Below are positions 16,250 through 24,994 of a stretch of DNA of 64,000 nt, piece by piece. Source of the stretch: Rhizobium sophorae (GTDB taxonomy: Bacteria > Pseudomonadota > Alphaproteobacteria > Rhizobiales > Rhizobiaceae); contig NZ_JABFCN010000029.1 of assembly GCF_013087515.1 (NCBI RefSeq), positions 1-64,000 on the forward strand. Direction: 5' to 3'. Both the position numbers and the translations under genes were made by a program. Each line of letters begins with the position of its first letter. The first letter of the stretch is position 1. The notes under the pieces are model-generated. The model made no database searches. It saw nothing but the letters and a program-made list of their open reading frames with translations, and was not told the origin of the DNA.

Positions 16250-17173
16250 TTACGCGTTTCGCGCTTGCGTTGCGCCCCTTCTTGCGGGGATCGTCATGGC
16301 GGCGACACCCGATATGACGCAGATGAGTCCGATCCAGGCCGTCGGGCTCAGCCTCTCGCCGAGGAAGACGATGCCGATCGCAACACCGATCGGCACTCTA
16401 AGATAGGCTTGCGCGGTGGTTCCGACCGAACCCAGCGTCTGGACGAGACGGAAATAGATCACAAAGGCGAGCGCTGTCGAAAAGGCAGAGAGGGCCAGCA
16501 GCGCCAGCATCGATGCCGCCGAAGGATCGAGTTCCCACGGCCGATCGACCACGAGGCTCATCGGCAGGAGAATGACCGCGCCTGAGATCAACGAACCGGC
16601 CGCCGGCACTGCGGGCTCAAGCCCCTTGAAGTTTTTGCTGAAAATCGCGGCACCTGCATAACAGACGGTCGCCAGGATGATGGCAAGCTGCGCCATCAGG
16701 TTTTCACCGAGACCGCCGAGCGCTTCGACGCCGATGACGAGGCAGATGCCGGCAAGCCCGGCCATGACGCCGAAAAGCCTTCGCAGCGTCACCTGCTCAT
16801 GGCGGGTGATCAGCACGGCCAGCAGGAAGGTGAAGATCGGCGTTGCCGAATTCAGGATCACCGCCAGTCCGGCGTCGACGGACTGTTCCGCCCAGGCGAT
16901 CAGCGTGAAGGGGACGACGCTGTTCAGACAGGCCTGAACGAAAAACCGCTGCCAGGTGGCACGATCGCGCGGCAGACGGACGCGCCGGTGGCGCAGGACG
17001 GCCAGCAGAATGCCGCCGGCAATCAGCGTGCGAGCGGCTATCAACGTTATCGGCGGGATCGTCTCGACGCCGATCTTGATGAAGCTATAGGAGGAACCCC
17101 AGAGGGTCGCCAGCACCAGCAGCAGGAAAAGCTCCCTGGCAAGGTTGGAATTTTGCGGCGTCATCGTCGGCAT
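16250..17173 (-). CDS. DMT-superfamily (EamA) transporter
   Basis: The 307-residue protein has about ten hydrophobic helices in two EamA repeats. The first half begins LFLLLVLATLWGSSYSFIKIG, a typical EamA start, and the second contains QTLGSVGTTAQAYLRVPIGV. Members export amino acids, purines or other metabolites; the substrate here is unknown. It lies between rpoN and hpf, genes that are usually adjacent, with a degraded palindromic repeat directly upstream. ATG 17173 has GAAG six bases before it; ATG 17164 is the alternative. It is probably a late arrival in the cluster. Confidence 0.88.
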   Translation of the reverse strand: MPTMTPQNSNLARELFLLLVLATLWGSSYSFIKIGVETIPPITLIAARTLIAGGILLAVLRHRRVRLPRDRATWQRFFVQACLNSVVPFTLIAWAEQSVDAGLAVILNSATPIFTFLLAVLITRHEQVTLRRLFGVMAGLAGICLVIGVEALGGLGENLMAQLAIILATVCYAGAAIFSKNFKGLEPAVPAAGSLISGAVILLPMSLVVDRPWELDPSAASMLALLALSAFSTALAFVIYFRLVQTLGSVGTTAQAYLRVPIGVAIGIVFLGERLSPTAWIGLICVISGVAAMTIPARRGATQARNA

Positions 17174-17194
17174 TTCGATCTTCGTTGAAGACAA

Positions 17195-17244
17195 TTCAAA
17201 GGGTTGCAGCCGTTGCGCGTCTGAAAAGACGCTGGGCGCTGGAG
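17195..17244. repeat. Degraded CTACAGCG-type palindromic repeat
   Basis: The sequence ATTCAAAGGGTTGCAG, the shared core TTGCGCGTCTGAAAAGACGC and GGCGCTGGA align with the second half of the repeat at 12304-12354, with several mismatches in the outer arms. It sits between rpoN and the EamA gene. Confidence 0.65.
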
Positions 17245-17300
17245 AGGAATAACGGGATTTGCAGGCCGGATGCTTCGATCGAGGTCGAAGCATTGCTGCG

Positions 17301-18860
17301 TCAGAAGCCCGCGACCTTGGCGAGCGCCCGCTTCTCGCGGCGGCGCTGGACCGAAGAGGCGATGTTCATTGCCTCCCTGTATTTCGCAACGGTCCGGCGG
17401 GCGAGATCGACACCGCCCTTCTTCAGCATGTCGACGATATCGTCATCGGAAAGCACCGCCTCCGGGCTCTCCTGCAGGATCAGCGCACGGATCTTGTGAC
17501 GCACCGCCTCGGCCGAATGGCTGTCACCGCCGGCGACGGCGCTGATCGAGACGGTGAAGAAATATTTGAGTTCGAAGAGGCCGCGCGGCGTCAGCATATA
17601 TTTGTTCGACGTGACGCGGCTGACGGTGGATTCATGCATCTTGATCGCCTCGGCGACCGTTTTCAGGTTCAGCGGGCGCAGGTGATCGACGCCGTGCAGC
17701 AGGAAGGCGTCCTGCTGGCGGACGATTTCGCTTGCCACCTTCATGATGGTTTTTGCCCGCTGATCGAGGCTGCGCGTCAGCCAGTTGGCGCTCTGCAGGC
17801 AATCGGAGAGGAAGGCGTGATCCTCCCCATTGCGGGTCACGCGGGAAAAATAGGACTGGTTGACCAGCACGCGCGGCAGCGTATCCGGATTGAGCTCGAC
17901 CAGCCAGCCGCCATCCGAGGAGGCTCTGACGACCACGTCGGGCATGATCGCTTCGGAAACGCCCGCCTCGAAACCGCTGCCGGGCTTGGGATTGAGCTGG
18001 CGGATCTCGCCGAGCATGTCGAGAAGATCTTCCTCGTCGACGCCGCAGAGGCGCTTCAGCGTGGCGAAATCGCGCCGGGCAAGCAGTTCGAGGTTTTCGA
18101 CCAGAGCCTGCATGGCAGGGTCGTATCGGTCCTTCTGTCTGAGCTGGATGGCCAGGCATTCGGCGAGGCTGCGGGCGAAAACACCCGGCGGATCAAGGCT
18201 CTGAAGGGTGGCGAGCACGCGCTCGGCCTGTGCGAGGCTCGTACCGAGCCTCTCGCCGGCCTCGACGATATCGGCCTGCAGATAACCGCAGTCGTCGAGC
18301 TGGTCGACGAAATTCTGCGCGATCAGCCGGTCGGCCATGTCAGGCAGGACGAAGGGGATCTGCTGCGCGAGATGATCGCGCAGCGACACCTGGCCGGCGA
18401 CGAAATCGTCGAGATCGTAGTCGGCGCCCTCGCCGCTGCCCGGCATCGACTTCCACTGGCTGACGAGCTCCGGCGCATCGAGGCGCTGCGGGGCACCGTC
18501 ATCAGGAAAGACATTGGTGTAATTGGCGTCGAGTTCGTCGTTCAGCCGACTGGTGCTGGCGCTGCCGCCATTGTCATACCAGTCGCTGGAGAGCGCCTCG
18601 GCGCGGTTGTCGTAGCCGTCGTCCGACCCGGCATCCTCCGGCTGATGAGCATATTCTCCATCTTCGGCTTCACCGCGTTCGCCGCCCGCCTCGCCGTCGT
18701 TCGACGGAAATTCGAGCAGCGGATTCTTCTCCACTTCCTGGGCGATGAACTGGTTGAGTTCGAAATGCGTCATCTGCAGCAACTGGATGGATTGCATCAG
18801 TTGCGGTGTCATCACCAAAGACTGGGTCTGGCGCAGGAAAAGATTGGCGGACAGTGCCAT
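17301..18860 (-). CDS. rpoN: RNA polymerase sigma-54 factor
   Basis: Sigma-54 directs transcription of nitrogen-assimilation, nitrogen-fixation, dicarboxylate-transport and other genes and needs AAA+ activators. The 519-residue protein has the Gln-rich region I (SLVMTPQLMQSIQLLQM, about 14-30), an acidic region II, the core-binding region and the C-terminal RpoN box ARRTVAKYRE. Length is within the usual range. It follows lptB on the same strand after about 150 bases. Confidence 0.97.
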   Translation of the reverse strand: MALSANLFLRQTQSLVMTPQLMQSIQLLQMTHFELNQFIAQEVEKNPLLEFPSNDGEAGGERGEAEDGEYAHQPEDAGSDDGYDNRAEALSSDWYDNGGSASTSRLNDELDANYTNVFPDDGAPQRLDAPELVSQWKSMPGSGEGADYDLDDFVAGQVSLRDHLAQQIPFVLPDMADRLIAQNFVDQLDDCGYLQADIVEAGERLGTSLAQAERVLATLQSLDPPGVFARSLAECLAIQLRQKDRYDPAMQALVENLELLARRDFATLKRLCGVDEEDLLDMLGEIRQLNPKPGSGFEAGVSEAIMPDVVVRASSDGGWLVELNPDTLPRVLVNQSYFSRVTRNGEDHAFLSDCLQSANWLTRSLDQRAKTIMKVASEIVRQQDAFLLHGVDHLRPLNLKTVAEAIKMHESTVSRVTSNKYMLTPRGLFELKYFFTVSISAVAGGDSHSAEAVRHKIRALILQESPEAVLSDDDIVDMLKKGGVDLARRTVAKYREAMNIASSVQRRREKRALAKVAGF

Positions 18861-19013
18861 GACGGACGCGAAACTCCCCTCGATTCCTCCGGGAAACCGC
18901 GTCCGATCAAGGCTTCAGGCCACGGAAATCCAAGTTGGCCCAAAAATTGCTTTTTTATTGTATTTGGTCAAGCGGAAGTATGACGGCACGGTGAATTTCT
19001 GCGACATCCGGCG

Positions 19014-19790
19014 TTACAGGCTGAAATTGTCGCCGAGGTAGAGCCGGCGCACTTCCGGATTGTTGACGATGTCGTTGGCCCGGCCATGGGTCAGCACCTC
19101 CCCGGCATGGATGATGTAGGCGCGGTCGATGAGACCCAGTGTCTCGCGCACATTGTGGTCGGTGATGAGAACGCCGATGCCGCGCGCCGTCAGGTGGTGA
19201 ACGAGATTCTGGATGTCGGCGACCGAGATCGGATCGACGCCGGCAAAGGGTTCGTCGAGCAGCATGAAGGTCGGGTCGGTCGCAAGCGCACGGGCGATTT
19301 CGAGGCGGCGGCGCTCACCGCCGGACAGGGCGACGGCGGCACTCTTGCGCAGCTTCTGGATATGGAATTCCTCCAGCAGTTCGTTCAGCTTCTGCTCGCG
19401 CTCAGCCTTGTCCTTCACGTGCACTTCGAGGACGGCGCGGATATTCTCTTCCACCGTCAGCCCACGGAAGATCGAGGCTTCCTGCGGCAGGTAACCGACG
19501 CCGAGGCGCGAGCGGCGGTACATCGGCATGGTCGTGACGTCGTTGCCATCGATCTCGATCGTGCCTTCATCGACCGGCACCAGGCCGGTGATCATGTAAA
19601 AACAGGTGGTCTTGCCGGCGCCGTTCGGGCCGAGCAGGCCGACGGCCTCGCCACGGCGCACCACCAGCGAGACGCCGTTGACGACGCGCCGCGTCGCATA
19701 GGTCTTGGTCAGACCCCGTGCGATCAGCGTTCCCTGATAGCGGCTCTTGTCGGCAGCGCCCGCAGCTTGTGGCCCGGGCTTGCCGAACAT
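19014..19790 (-). CDS. lptB: Lipopolysaccharide export ABC transporter ATP-binding protein
   Basis: LptB is the ATPase of the LptB2FGC complex that moves lipopolysaccharide out of the inner membrane. It has Walker A (GPNGAGKTT), the Q-loop region (YLPQEASIFRGLTVEENI), the ABC signature (LSGGERRRLEIARAL), Walker B (MLLDEPFAGVDP) and the switch His (ITDHNVRE). The start is uncertain: ATG 19790 gives 258 residues and no overlap with lptA. A GTG at 19814 and an ATG at 19907 are in frame, the latter overlapping lptA by 77 bases. No strong ribosome-binding site distinguishes them. Confidence 0.93.
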   Translation of the reverse strand: MFGKPGPQAAGAADKSRYQGTLIARGLTKTYATRRVVNGVSLVVRRGEAVGLLGPNGAGKTTCFYMITGLVPVDEGTIEIDGNDVTTMPMYRRSRLGVGYLPQEASIFRGLTVEENIRAVLEVHVKDKAEREQKLNELLEEFHIQKLRKSAAVALSGGERRRLEIARALATDPTFMLLDEPFAGVDPISVADIQNLVHHLTARGIGVLITDHNVRETLGLIDRAYIIHAGEVLTHGRANDIVNNPEVRRLYLGDNFSL

Positions 19791-19830
19791 GGTGGATAGC
19801 GATGATAATTTCACGTGGGAGGCCGGCTTC

Positions 19831-20460
19831 TCAGTTCTGCTTCTGCTGCGCATTCGGCTGCGATTTCGGATCGAGCTGAATCTGGACACGCCCGCCGCAG
19901 CTTTCAAGCTCCGCCTGGCCAGTCTGCATGTGAACCGTCAGTTTGCAGCCTTTGAAGACGTTCGGTCCGTCCGACAGCACGACCTGCTTGCCGGTCAGGA
20001 TGAATGTCTGCGAGGCCATGTCGAAATTGCCGTCATCGGCGGTCGCCGTCTGCGTGCCCGAGCTCAGGAAGACCTTGTCCGTCACCAGGATCTTGTCGAT
20101 ATCGGCACTTCCCGATGCAAGCGAGGCCGACTGCTGCGGCTGTGCTGCGGGTTGCGCGCCGTCAGCGGCGGGCTTTGCCGCCTTGTCCTTGTAATAAACA
20201 GTCATCTTGCCGGACTGCATCGTCGTCGTCCCCTGGACGACCTTGACGTTGCCGGTGAAGAGCGCGGTGTGTTCCTGGTCGTGGATCTCCAGCTTGTCGC
20301 TTTCGATCTGGATCGGCTGGTCGTTGGACAGCTTCATGCCCGGCATCGTCGCCGACGCCTGCTGCGCGCCGGCGCCCGTGGCCGTCAGAATAAGGGCAAA
20401 TACGCCGGCAATGAATGCCATGCCTGTCTTGCAAGTGGAAATGCGACAATCTTTTGTCAT
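19831..20460 (-). CDS. lptA: Lipopolysaccharide transport periplasmic protein LptA (OstA-like)
   Basis: The 209-residue protein has a signal peptide (about 1-32, ending GAGA before QQASA) and an OstA/LptA beta-jellyroll domain (IQIESDKLEIHDQEHTALFT, then GNVKVVQGTTTMQSGKMTV). It would bridge lipopolysaccharide from LptC to the outer membrane LptD. A low-complexity Ala/Gln/Pro stretch (about 95-115) interrupts the jellyroll, a feature I associate with alphaproteobacterial LptA. It lies between lptC and lptB on the same strand. Confidence 0.93.
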   Translation of the reverse strand: MTKDCRISTCKTGMAFIAGVFALILTATGAGAQQASATMPGMKLSNDQPIQIESDKLEIHDQEHTALFTGNVKVVQGTTTMQSGKMTVYYKDKAAKPAADGAQPAAQPQQSASLASGSADIDKILVTDKVFLSSGTQTATADDGNFDMASQTFILTGKQVVLSDGPNVFKGCKLTVHMQTGQAELESCGGRVQIQLDPKSQPNAQQKQN

Positions 20461-20475
20461 GGATGACCCGGCTGG

Positions 20476-21141
20476 TTAAGTGCCCTGTTTATGGATGGTG
20501 GATGGATCAACATTCATGCGAACATTCCCCTCGAATGTGATCACTCGTCCCTTATCGGTTATCTGAAGCGTCTTCGCAACAATGGAGGCGTTGTCCTTGG
20601 TGATGGTGACGGGGTCGTCGCTCCGCATGTTTCCGCCCTTGATGTCGAGCTGCGCGGACTGGAAATTCGCATTGAGGCCGCTGCTCAGCACCAGGGTGAA
20701 GGGGGCCGTCATATGCAGGTTGTCGGTGGCGCGGTTGTAATCGGCGGTCGAGGCGACGACGCGGGCGATCAGACCGTCATTCATCGGCACGGCGGCCTTG
20801 ATGGTCTCGAGCGTGATGAGATCGGGATTGCGGATATCCTGCAGCGCCCTTTCGGCCAGCATCGAATAATTGATGCCGTCGGAATTGCGACCTGATATCG
20901 CCGGCTTTTCCATCACGACCTTGCCATTCTCGATCTTGGCGCCTTCCATCTTGATGTTCTCGGGCAGATAGGTGCGGATCACTGTCACGGCGCCGACAGC
21001 GGCTGAAACGATAAGAGCTGCCACCGGCAGCAATATCTTCAGCCGCCGCACGCGGGCGGAATGGAACAACGCATCGCCATAGGCGCTCCTGCCGGACCCT
21101 GAATAGGCAGCATGTCCGTTGTTCTTCAGGGTATCGAGCAT
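20476..21141 (-). CDS. lptC: LPS export ABC transporter periplasmic protein LptC
   Basis: The 221-residue protein has one N-terminal transmembrane helix (about 35-57, LKILLPVAALIVSAAVGAVTV) and a periplasmic LptC/YrbK-like domain (about 85-215). It anchors the LPS bridge to the LptBFG complex. The ATG at 21141 is preferred over the one at 21183. It is 15 bases before lptA and divergent from the S49 peptidase gene. Confidence 0.9.
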   Translation of the reverse strand: MLDTLKNNGHAAYSGSGRSAYGDALFHSARVRRLKILLPVAALIVSAAVGAVTVIRTYLPENIKMEGAKIENGKVVMEKPAISGRNSDGINYSMLAERALQDIRNPDLITLETIKAAVPMNDGLIARVVASTADYNRATDNLHMTAPFTLVLSSGLNANFQSAQLDIKGGNMRSDDPVTITKDNASIVAKTLQITDKGRVITFEGNVRMNVDPSTIHKQGT

Positions 21142-21367
21142 AGGCCTCGTCCATGTGCGGTGATCGCCGCGCTTCGATAACAAAGCCGGCCGCCAATCAC
21201 AGTTCGTTTCGCATTATTACATTGGCTTGCCAATATGGAATTTTTTCTGCAACAAGCAACAAAACGGAAAAACATTGAAAAGTGGTATTCGTACGGGCGG
21301 GCTGCCACCCTATTTCACCGGATCGATCGGCGCCATGCCGACGCCGGTGCCAGCGCTGGAGGTTTCT

Positions 21368-22318
21368 ATGGACAGTTCGATCATCACGGATCGCCGGCGG
21401 CTGCGTCGCAAGCTGGGCTTCTGGCGCGCCATCGCAGTGGCCCTCATCGTGGCACTTGGTTTCGCCTTCTATCGCTTTGCCCTCGGCGAGGCCGGGACGC
21501 AGCGCCCGCACATCGCCCATGTGACGATTTCCGGGCTGATCGTCGACGACGACGAGCTTCTCGAGCGGCTGAAGAAGGTCGAGACCAGCGACCAGGTGAA
21601 GGCAGCGGTGATTTCGATCTCCTCGCCCGGCGGCACGACCTATGGCGGCGAAAAAGTCTTCAAGGCGATCCGGGCTATATCAGCCAAGAAGCCTGTCGTC
21701 TCCGACGTGCGTACGCTTGCCGCTTCCGCCGGTTACATGATCGCCACCGCCGGCGATACGATCATTGCCGGCGACAGCTCGATCACCGGTTCGATCGGAG
21801 TCATCTTTCAGTATCCGCAGATCCAGCCGCTGCTCGACAAAATCGGCGTCTCGCTGCAGGAGATCAAGTCCTCGCCGCTGAAGGCCGAGCCCTCGCCCTT
21901 CCACGAGGCGAGCGAGGAAGCCAAGGCGATGATCCGCAACATGGTGGTCGACAGCTATAACTGGTTCGTCGACCTGGTCGCCGACCGGCGCAAGCTGCCG
22001 CGCGACGAGGTGCTGAAGCTGGCCGACGGCACGATCTATACCGGCCGCCAGGCGCTGAAGGTGAAACTCGTCGATGCGATCGGCGGCGAGGCTGAGATCC
22101 GCGCCTATCTGACGTCACGCGGCGTTAACGCCGATCTGCCGATGGTGGACTGGGACAAGAAGAGCAATACGCCCTTTCTGCTCGCTGGGGCTGTTTCTCG
22201 GTTGATTGCGATCTTCGGTTATGACGATCTCGTGAAAACCCAGGATATCAATGGAATCCTGCCCCCAAAGTTGCTTCTTGACGGGCTGCTTTCAGTTTGG
22301 CAGGTTGGCCGCGATTGA
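21368..22318 (+). CDS. S49-family signal peptide peptidase (SppA-like)
   Basis: The 316-residue membrane-anchored serine peptidase has an N-terminal helix (about 18-37) and the S49 core. The probable catalytic serine is Ser120 in RTLAASAGYMIATA, and the lysine is probably Lys167 in LQEIKSSPLKAEPSP. GSIGVIFQYPQIQPLLDKIG is typical of short SppA proteins, which degrade cleaved signal peptides. The start is firmly supported by GGAGG 6 bases before ATG 21368. It precedes the IHF-beta gene by 29 bases and may be co-transcribed. Confidence 0.9.
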   Translation: MDSSIITDRRRLRRKLGFWRAIAVALIVALGFAFYRFALGEAGTQRPHIAHVTISGLIVDDDELLERLKKVETSDQVKAAVISISSPGGTTYGGEKVFKAIRAISAKKPVVSDVRTLAASAGYMIATAGDTIIAGDSSITGSIGVIFQYPQIQPLLDKIGVSLQEIKSSPLKAEPSPFHEASEEAKAMIRNMVVDSYNWFVDLVADRRKLPRDEVLKLADGTIYTGRQALKVKLVDAIGGEAEIRAYLTSRGVNADLPMVDWDKKSNTPFLLAGAVSRLIAIFGYDDLVKTQDINGILPPKLLLDGLLSVWQVGRD

Positions 22319-22347
22319 TAAGAAATCAATAATTTAAGGGGGCGAAT

Positions 22348-22647
22348 GTGATCAAGTCCGAATTGGTGCAGATTGTTGCGGCACGCAACCCGCATCTCTA
22401 TCATCGCGACGTCGAGAATATCGTCAACGCGGTTCTCGACGAGATCACGGATGCACTGGCTGCGGGTAATCGAGTCGAATTGCGCGGCTTTGGCGCCTTT
22501 TCGGTCAAGAACCGCCCTTCGCGCTCCGGCCGCAACCCGCGAACCGGCGATACCGTCTTCGTCGAGGAGAAGTGGGTTCCCTTCTTCAAGACCGGCAAGG
22601 AGCTGCGCGAGCGGCTTAATCCCGGCCAGGCCGACGAAGAAGATTGA
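22348..22647 (+). CDS. ihfB: Integration host factor beta subunit
   Basis: IHF-beta pairs with IHF-alpha to bend DNA at sites used by sigma-54 promoters, replication origins and phage recombination. The 99-residue protein has the HU/IHF fold with the beta-arm sequence RPSRSGRNPRTGDTV. The start is GTG at 22348, with AAGGGGG 8-12 bases upstream. Its presence a few kilobases from rpoN is notable because IHF assists sigma-54 activators, although the two genes are not in one operon. Confidence 0.95.
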   Translation: MIKSELVQIVAARNPHLYHRDVENIVNAVLDEITDALAAGNRVELRGFGAFSVKNRPSRSGRNPRTGDTVFVEEKWVPFFKTGKELRERLNPGQADEED

Positions 22648-22806
22648 GCCGTCGCTGCCTGCGGCGAAACCGCACTTGAACTCGAGGCCCGTTTTCCTAT
22701 TCTGGTAACGCATCGGCTTTATGCGTCTTACAAGGACGCATAGCGCTGCAAGCATGAAACGCGCCCTTCAAAAAGACCGGAGCAATCTGCCGCGAGGAGA
22801 CCTCAA

Positions 22807-23139
22807 ATGGCCAAGAAGATCGTCAACCTATTGATTTTGCTGCCGCTTGGCGTCATCCTCATCGTCTTCTGCGTCGCCAACCGGCAGAGCGTCACGCTCG
22901 CCTTCAATCCGTTCCGGCCGGAAGACCAGGTGCTGGCGGTGTCCGCGCCCTTCTTTGTCTTCCTGGTCGTCGCGCTGATCACGGGCATGCTGATCGGGGC
23001 GGCCACCACCTGGTTCAGCCAGGGCAAACACCGCAAGCGCGCCCGTACCGAGGCCAAGGAAGCCATCCGCTGGCAGAGTGAGGCCGATCGCCACAAGAAC
23101 CGTGCCGAGGAAATCGCCGGGCAGCTGCCGGCGCGGTAA
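22807..23139 (+). CDS. LapA (DUF1049) domain membrane protein
   Basis: The 110-residue protein has two transmembrane helices (about 6-25 and 46-70) and a basic, coiled-coil-like C-terminal tail (KHRKRARTEAKEAIRWQSEAD). The VFCVANRQSVTLAFNPF segment between helices is typical of lipopolysaccharide-assembly-protein-A-like proteins; in E. coli LapA works with LapB in LPS quality control. Here no lapB is adjacent. GAGGAG lies before the ATG. Confidence 0.85.
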   Translation: MAKKIVNLLILLPLGVILIVFCVANRQSVTLAFNPFRPEDQVLAVSAPFFVFLVVALITGMLIGAATTWFSQGKHRKRARTEAKEAIRWQSEADRHKNRAEEIAGQLPAR

Positions 23140-23180
23140 AACTGGTCAATATTCGACTGGCTCCGTATTTCTGCGGCCCG

Positions 23181-23615
23181 TCAAACCGGAAAATAGCTCA
23201 ATTCCTCATAGTCGCCCTCGGGCGAGGCGCCGTTGCCGGTTACCTGGAAACCGTGGGCGAGGTAGAATGCCTTCGCCCGCCGGTTCTTCACCAGGCATTT
23301 TAGCCGGTACCGGTGTTGCGGCCATTCCGGCAAGGCGTGCAGCAGCGCCGTGCCTGCACCCTGGCCCTGGAATTCCGGTTTTAGGTAGAGCATGTGGATG
23401 AAGTCGTCCTCCGGCCAGAGCGACAGGAAGCCGGCGACGCTGCCGCTTTCATGCGCGCAGACGAAGACCGTCTCGCCGTTGGTATGGGCGGCGAAATCCT
23501 CGCGGTGGAATTTGCCCGGATCGACCCAGACGAATGTTTCGCGGCGCACGGAAAGATAAATCTCCGCGAGCATTTCCTGATCTTCCGCCCGCGGCGGCCT
23601 GATGGTCCACGTCAT
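23181..23615 (-). CDS. GNAT-family N-acetyltransferase
   Basis: The 144-residue protein has a GNAT fold: the acetyl-CoA-binding motif is LYLKPEFQGQGAGTALLHAL (about residues 76-95), followed by the motif-B region NRRAKAFYLAHGFQVTG. The substrate is unknown. It is on the minus strand, 21 bases after the CoxG-like gene, so the two may share a transcript. Confidence 0.85.
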   Translation of the reverse strand: MTWTIRPPRAEDQEMLAEIYLSVRRETFVWVDPGKFHREDFAAHTNGETVFVCAHESGSVAGFLSLWPEDDFIHMLYLKPEFQGQGAGTALLHALPEWPQHRYRLKCLVKNRRAKAFYLAHGFQVTGNGASPEGDYEELSYFPV

Positions 23616-23636
23616 GATTCGGATTTAAACGAAGCC

Positions 23637-24107
23637 TCAATCTGCGCCAAGCCTAACCGGCGCCATTTTGGCGACGACGGCAGCATTGAAATCCGAGAAG
23701 AAACCTTCGGCGAGCCTCTGCGAAGTCGAATCGAGCAGGCGGGCGCCGAGTTGGGCGAGCCTGCCGCCGAGTTCGGCCTTCGACCGGTAGTGCAGGATGG
23801 TCTCGGCACCCCTTTCCTCAAGCACGATATCTGCACTCCCCCTGGCGAAGCCGGCAAGACCGCCCTTGCCTTCGGCCGACAACGTGTAACTCTTCGGCGC
23901 ATCGACATTGGAAAGCGTCAGCAGCCCGTGGAAGGTGGCTGACAGCAGGCTGAACCTGACCTTGATGGTCGCCTCGAAGACATCAGGCGACAGCCGCTCG
24001 ATGCCTTCGCAGCCTGGAATGCAGTCGCGCATGATCTCGGGATCGTTGAGTGCAGCCCAGACGATGTCCCGCGGCGCGGCGATGCGTTCTTCGCCGGTGA
24101 AATCCAT
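23637..24107 (-). CDS. CoxG-like SRPBCC-fold protein
   Basis: The 156-residue protein begins MDFTGEERIAAPRDIVWAAL and contains DPEIMRDCIPGCEGIE, the hallmark of the CoxG (carbon monoxide dehydrogenase subunit G) family of START/SRPBCC hydrophobic-ligand domains. CoxG is implicated in membrane association or maturation of CO dehydrogenase-type enzymes. No cox genes are visible nearby, so the function is uncertain. Divergent from the Nudix gene. Confidence 0.85.
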   Translation of the reverse strand: MDFTGEERIAAPRDIVWAALNDPEIMRDCIPGCEGIERLSPDVFEATIKVRFSLLSATFHGLLTLSNVDAPKSYTLSAEGKGGLAGFARGSADIVLEERGAETILHYRSKAELGGRLAQLGARLLDSTSQRLAEGFFSDFNAAVVAKMAPVRLGAD

Positions 24108-24218
24108 TTGACGACCCCATCTTCGATTCGCTCATCTTATCCCAGCGGGAAAGCGCTTTGCCAAGGCGGCACGGAATGTTATCTGCCGGTTGCGATCTGG
24201 CACATAGGGATGGGGCCG

Positions 24219-24809
24219 ATGAACGACGAACTGAAGCCCTGGAGCGTGACGGCAAGCCGCATCACCTATGAGGATCGCTGGATCCGGGTCCGGAGCGATG
24301 ATTGCGTCACCGCCGATGGAACCGTCGTCGCGCCCTTCCATGTGCTGGACTATCCCGACTGGATCAACGTCATCCCTGTAATGCCTGACGGGCGCGTGCT
24401 GCTGACACGGGAATATCGGCATGGCCGCGGCGAGATCGTGCTCGGTCTGGTCGCCGGCAGCCTCGAACCCGGCGACAGCAAGACCGTCGATCCGGCGATG
24501 GCGGCGGCCCAGCGCGAACTCCGGGAAGAGACCGGCTATGACGCCTCGACCTTCGTCAAGCTGCTCACCTCCTATCCGAATGCCGCCAGCCACAGCAACG
24601 CGGTGACGAGTTGGCTGGCGTTTGGTCTCAGCCGAGCCGGTGAACCGTCTTTCGACCCGGGAGAGAAGGTCGAGCTGCTGTTTGCGGATCTTGCTGCCAT
24701 CCTCGGCGAACTGCAGTCCGGCGCGGTCATCATGCAGTCTATGCATGTCGCAGCCCTCTATGCGGCGGAAAGCTGGCTTCGCACGCAGGCTTCCGAGGGC
24801 GTGAAATAG
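24219..24809 (+). CDS. Nudix hydrolase (ADP-ribose pyrophosphatase-like)
   Basis: The 196-residue protein contains a Nudix box, with the catalytic helix AAAQRELREETGYDA at about residues 96-110, and GLVAGSLEPGD upstream. Family members hydrolyse nucleoside diphosphates linked to another group; resemblance to NUDT5/ADP-ribose pyrophosphatase types is tentative. The frame is open from 24108; ATG 24219 is chosen because GGGG lies 5-8 bases before it, though ATG 24210 is possible. Confidence 0.87.
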   Translation: MNDELKPWSVTASRITYEDRWIRVRSDDCVTADGTVVAPFHVLDYPDWINVIPVMPDGRVLLTREYRHGRGEIVLGLVAGSLEPGDSKTVDPAMAAAQRELREETGYDASTFVKLLTSYPNAASHSNAVTSWLAFGLSRAGEPSFDPGEKVELLFADLAAILGELQSGAVIMQSMHVAALYAAESWLRTQASEGVK

Positions 24810-24894
24810 GCGCCGCTTCGGGAGAACCCTCTCCTCTTGCCCGGGCTTGGCCGGCGGCGCAGTTGATCCGCCCCACTTTTCTGGGCTACTGCAT

Positions 24895-24949
24895 ATTCAC
24901 AGTGCCGCAGTGCGCTTTGCGCGTTTCAAGACGCGCAACGCTGCGGCGG
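24895..24949. repeat. CTACAGCG-type palindromic repeat, diverged copy
   Basis: CCGCAG ... CTGCGG arms (from 24905 to 24948) with inner TTGCGCGTTTCAAGACGCGCAA align with the second half of the repeat at 12304-12354. The outer stem has changed on both sides (CCGCAG for CTACAG, CTGCGG for CTGTAG), so pairing is kept despite divergence. Confidence 0.65.
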
Positions 24950-24994
24950 AAGCAAAGCCGATAAGACACCCCGACAGAGACGCGGAAGAACACG

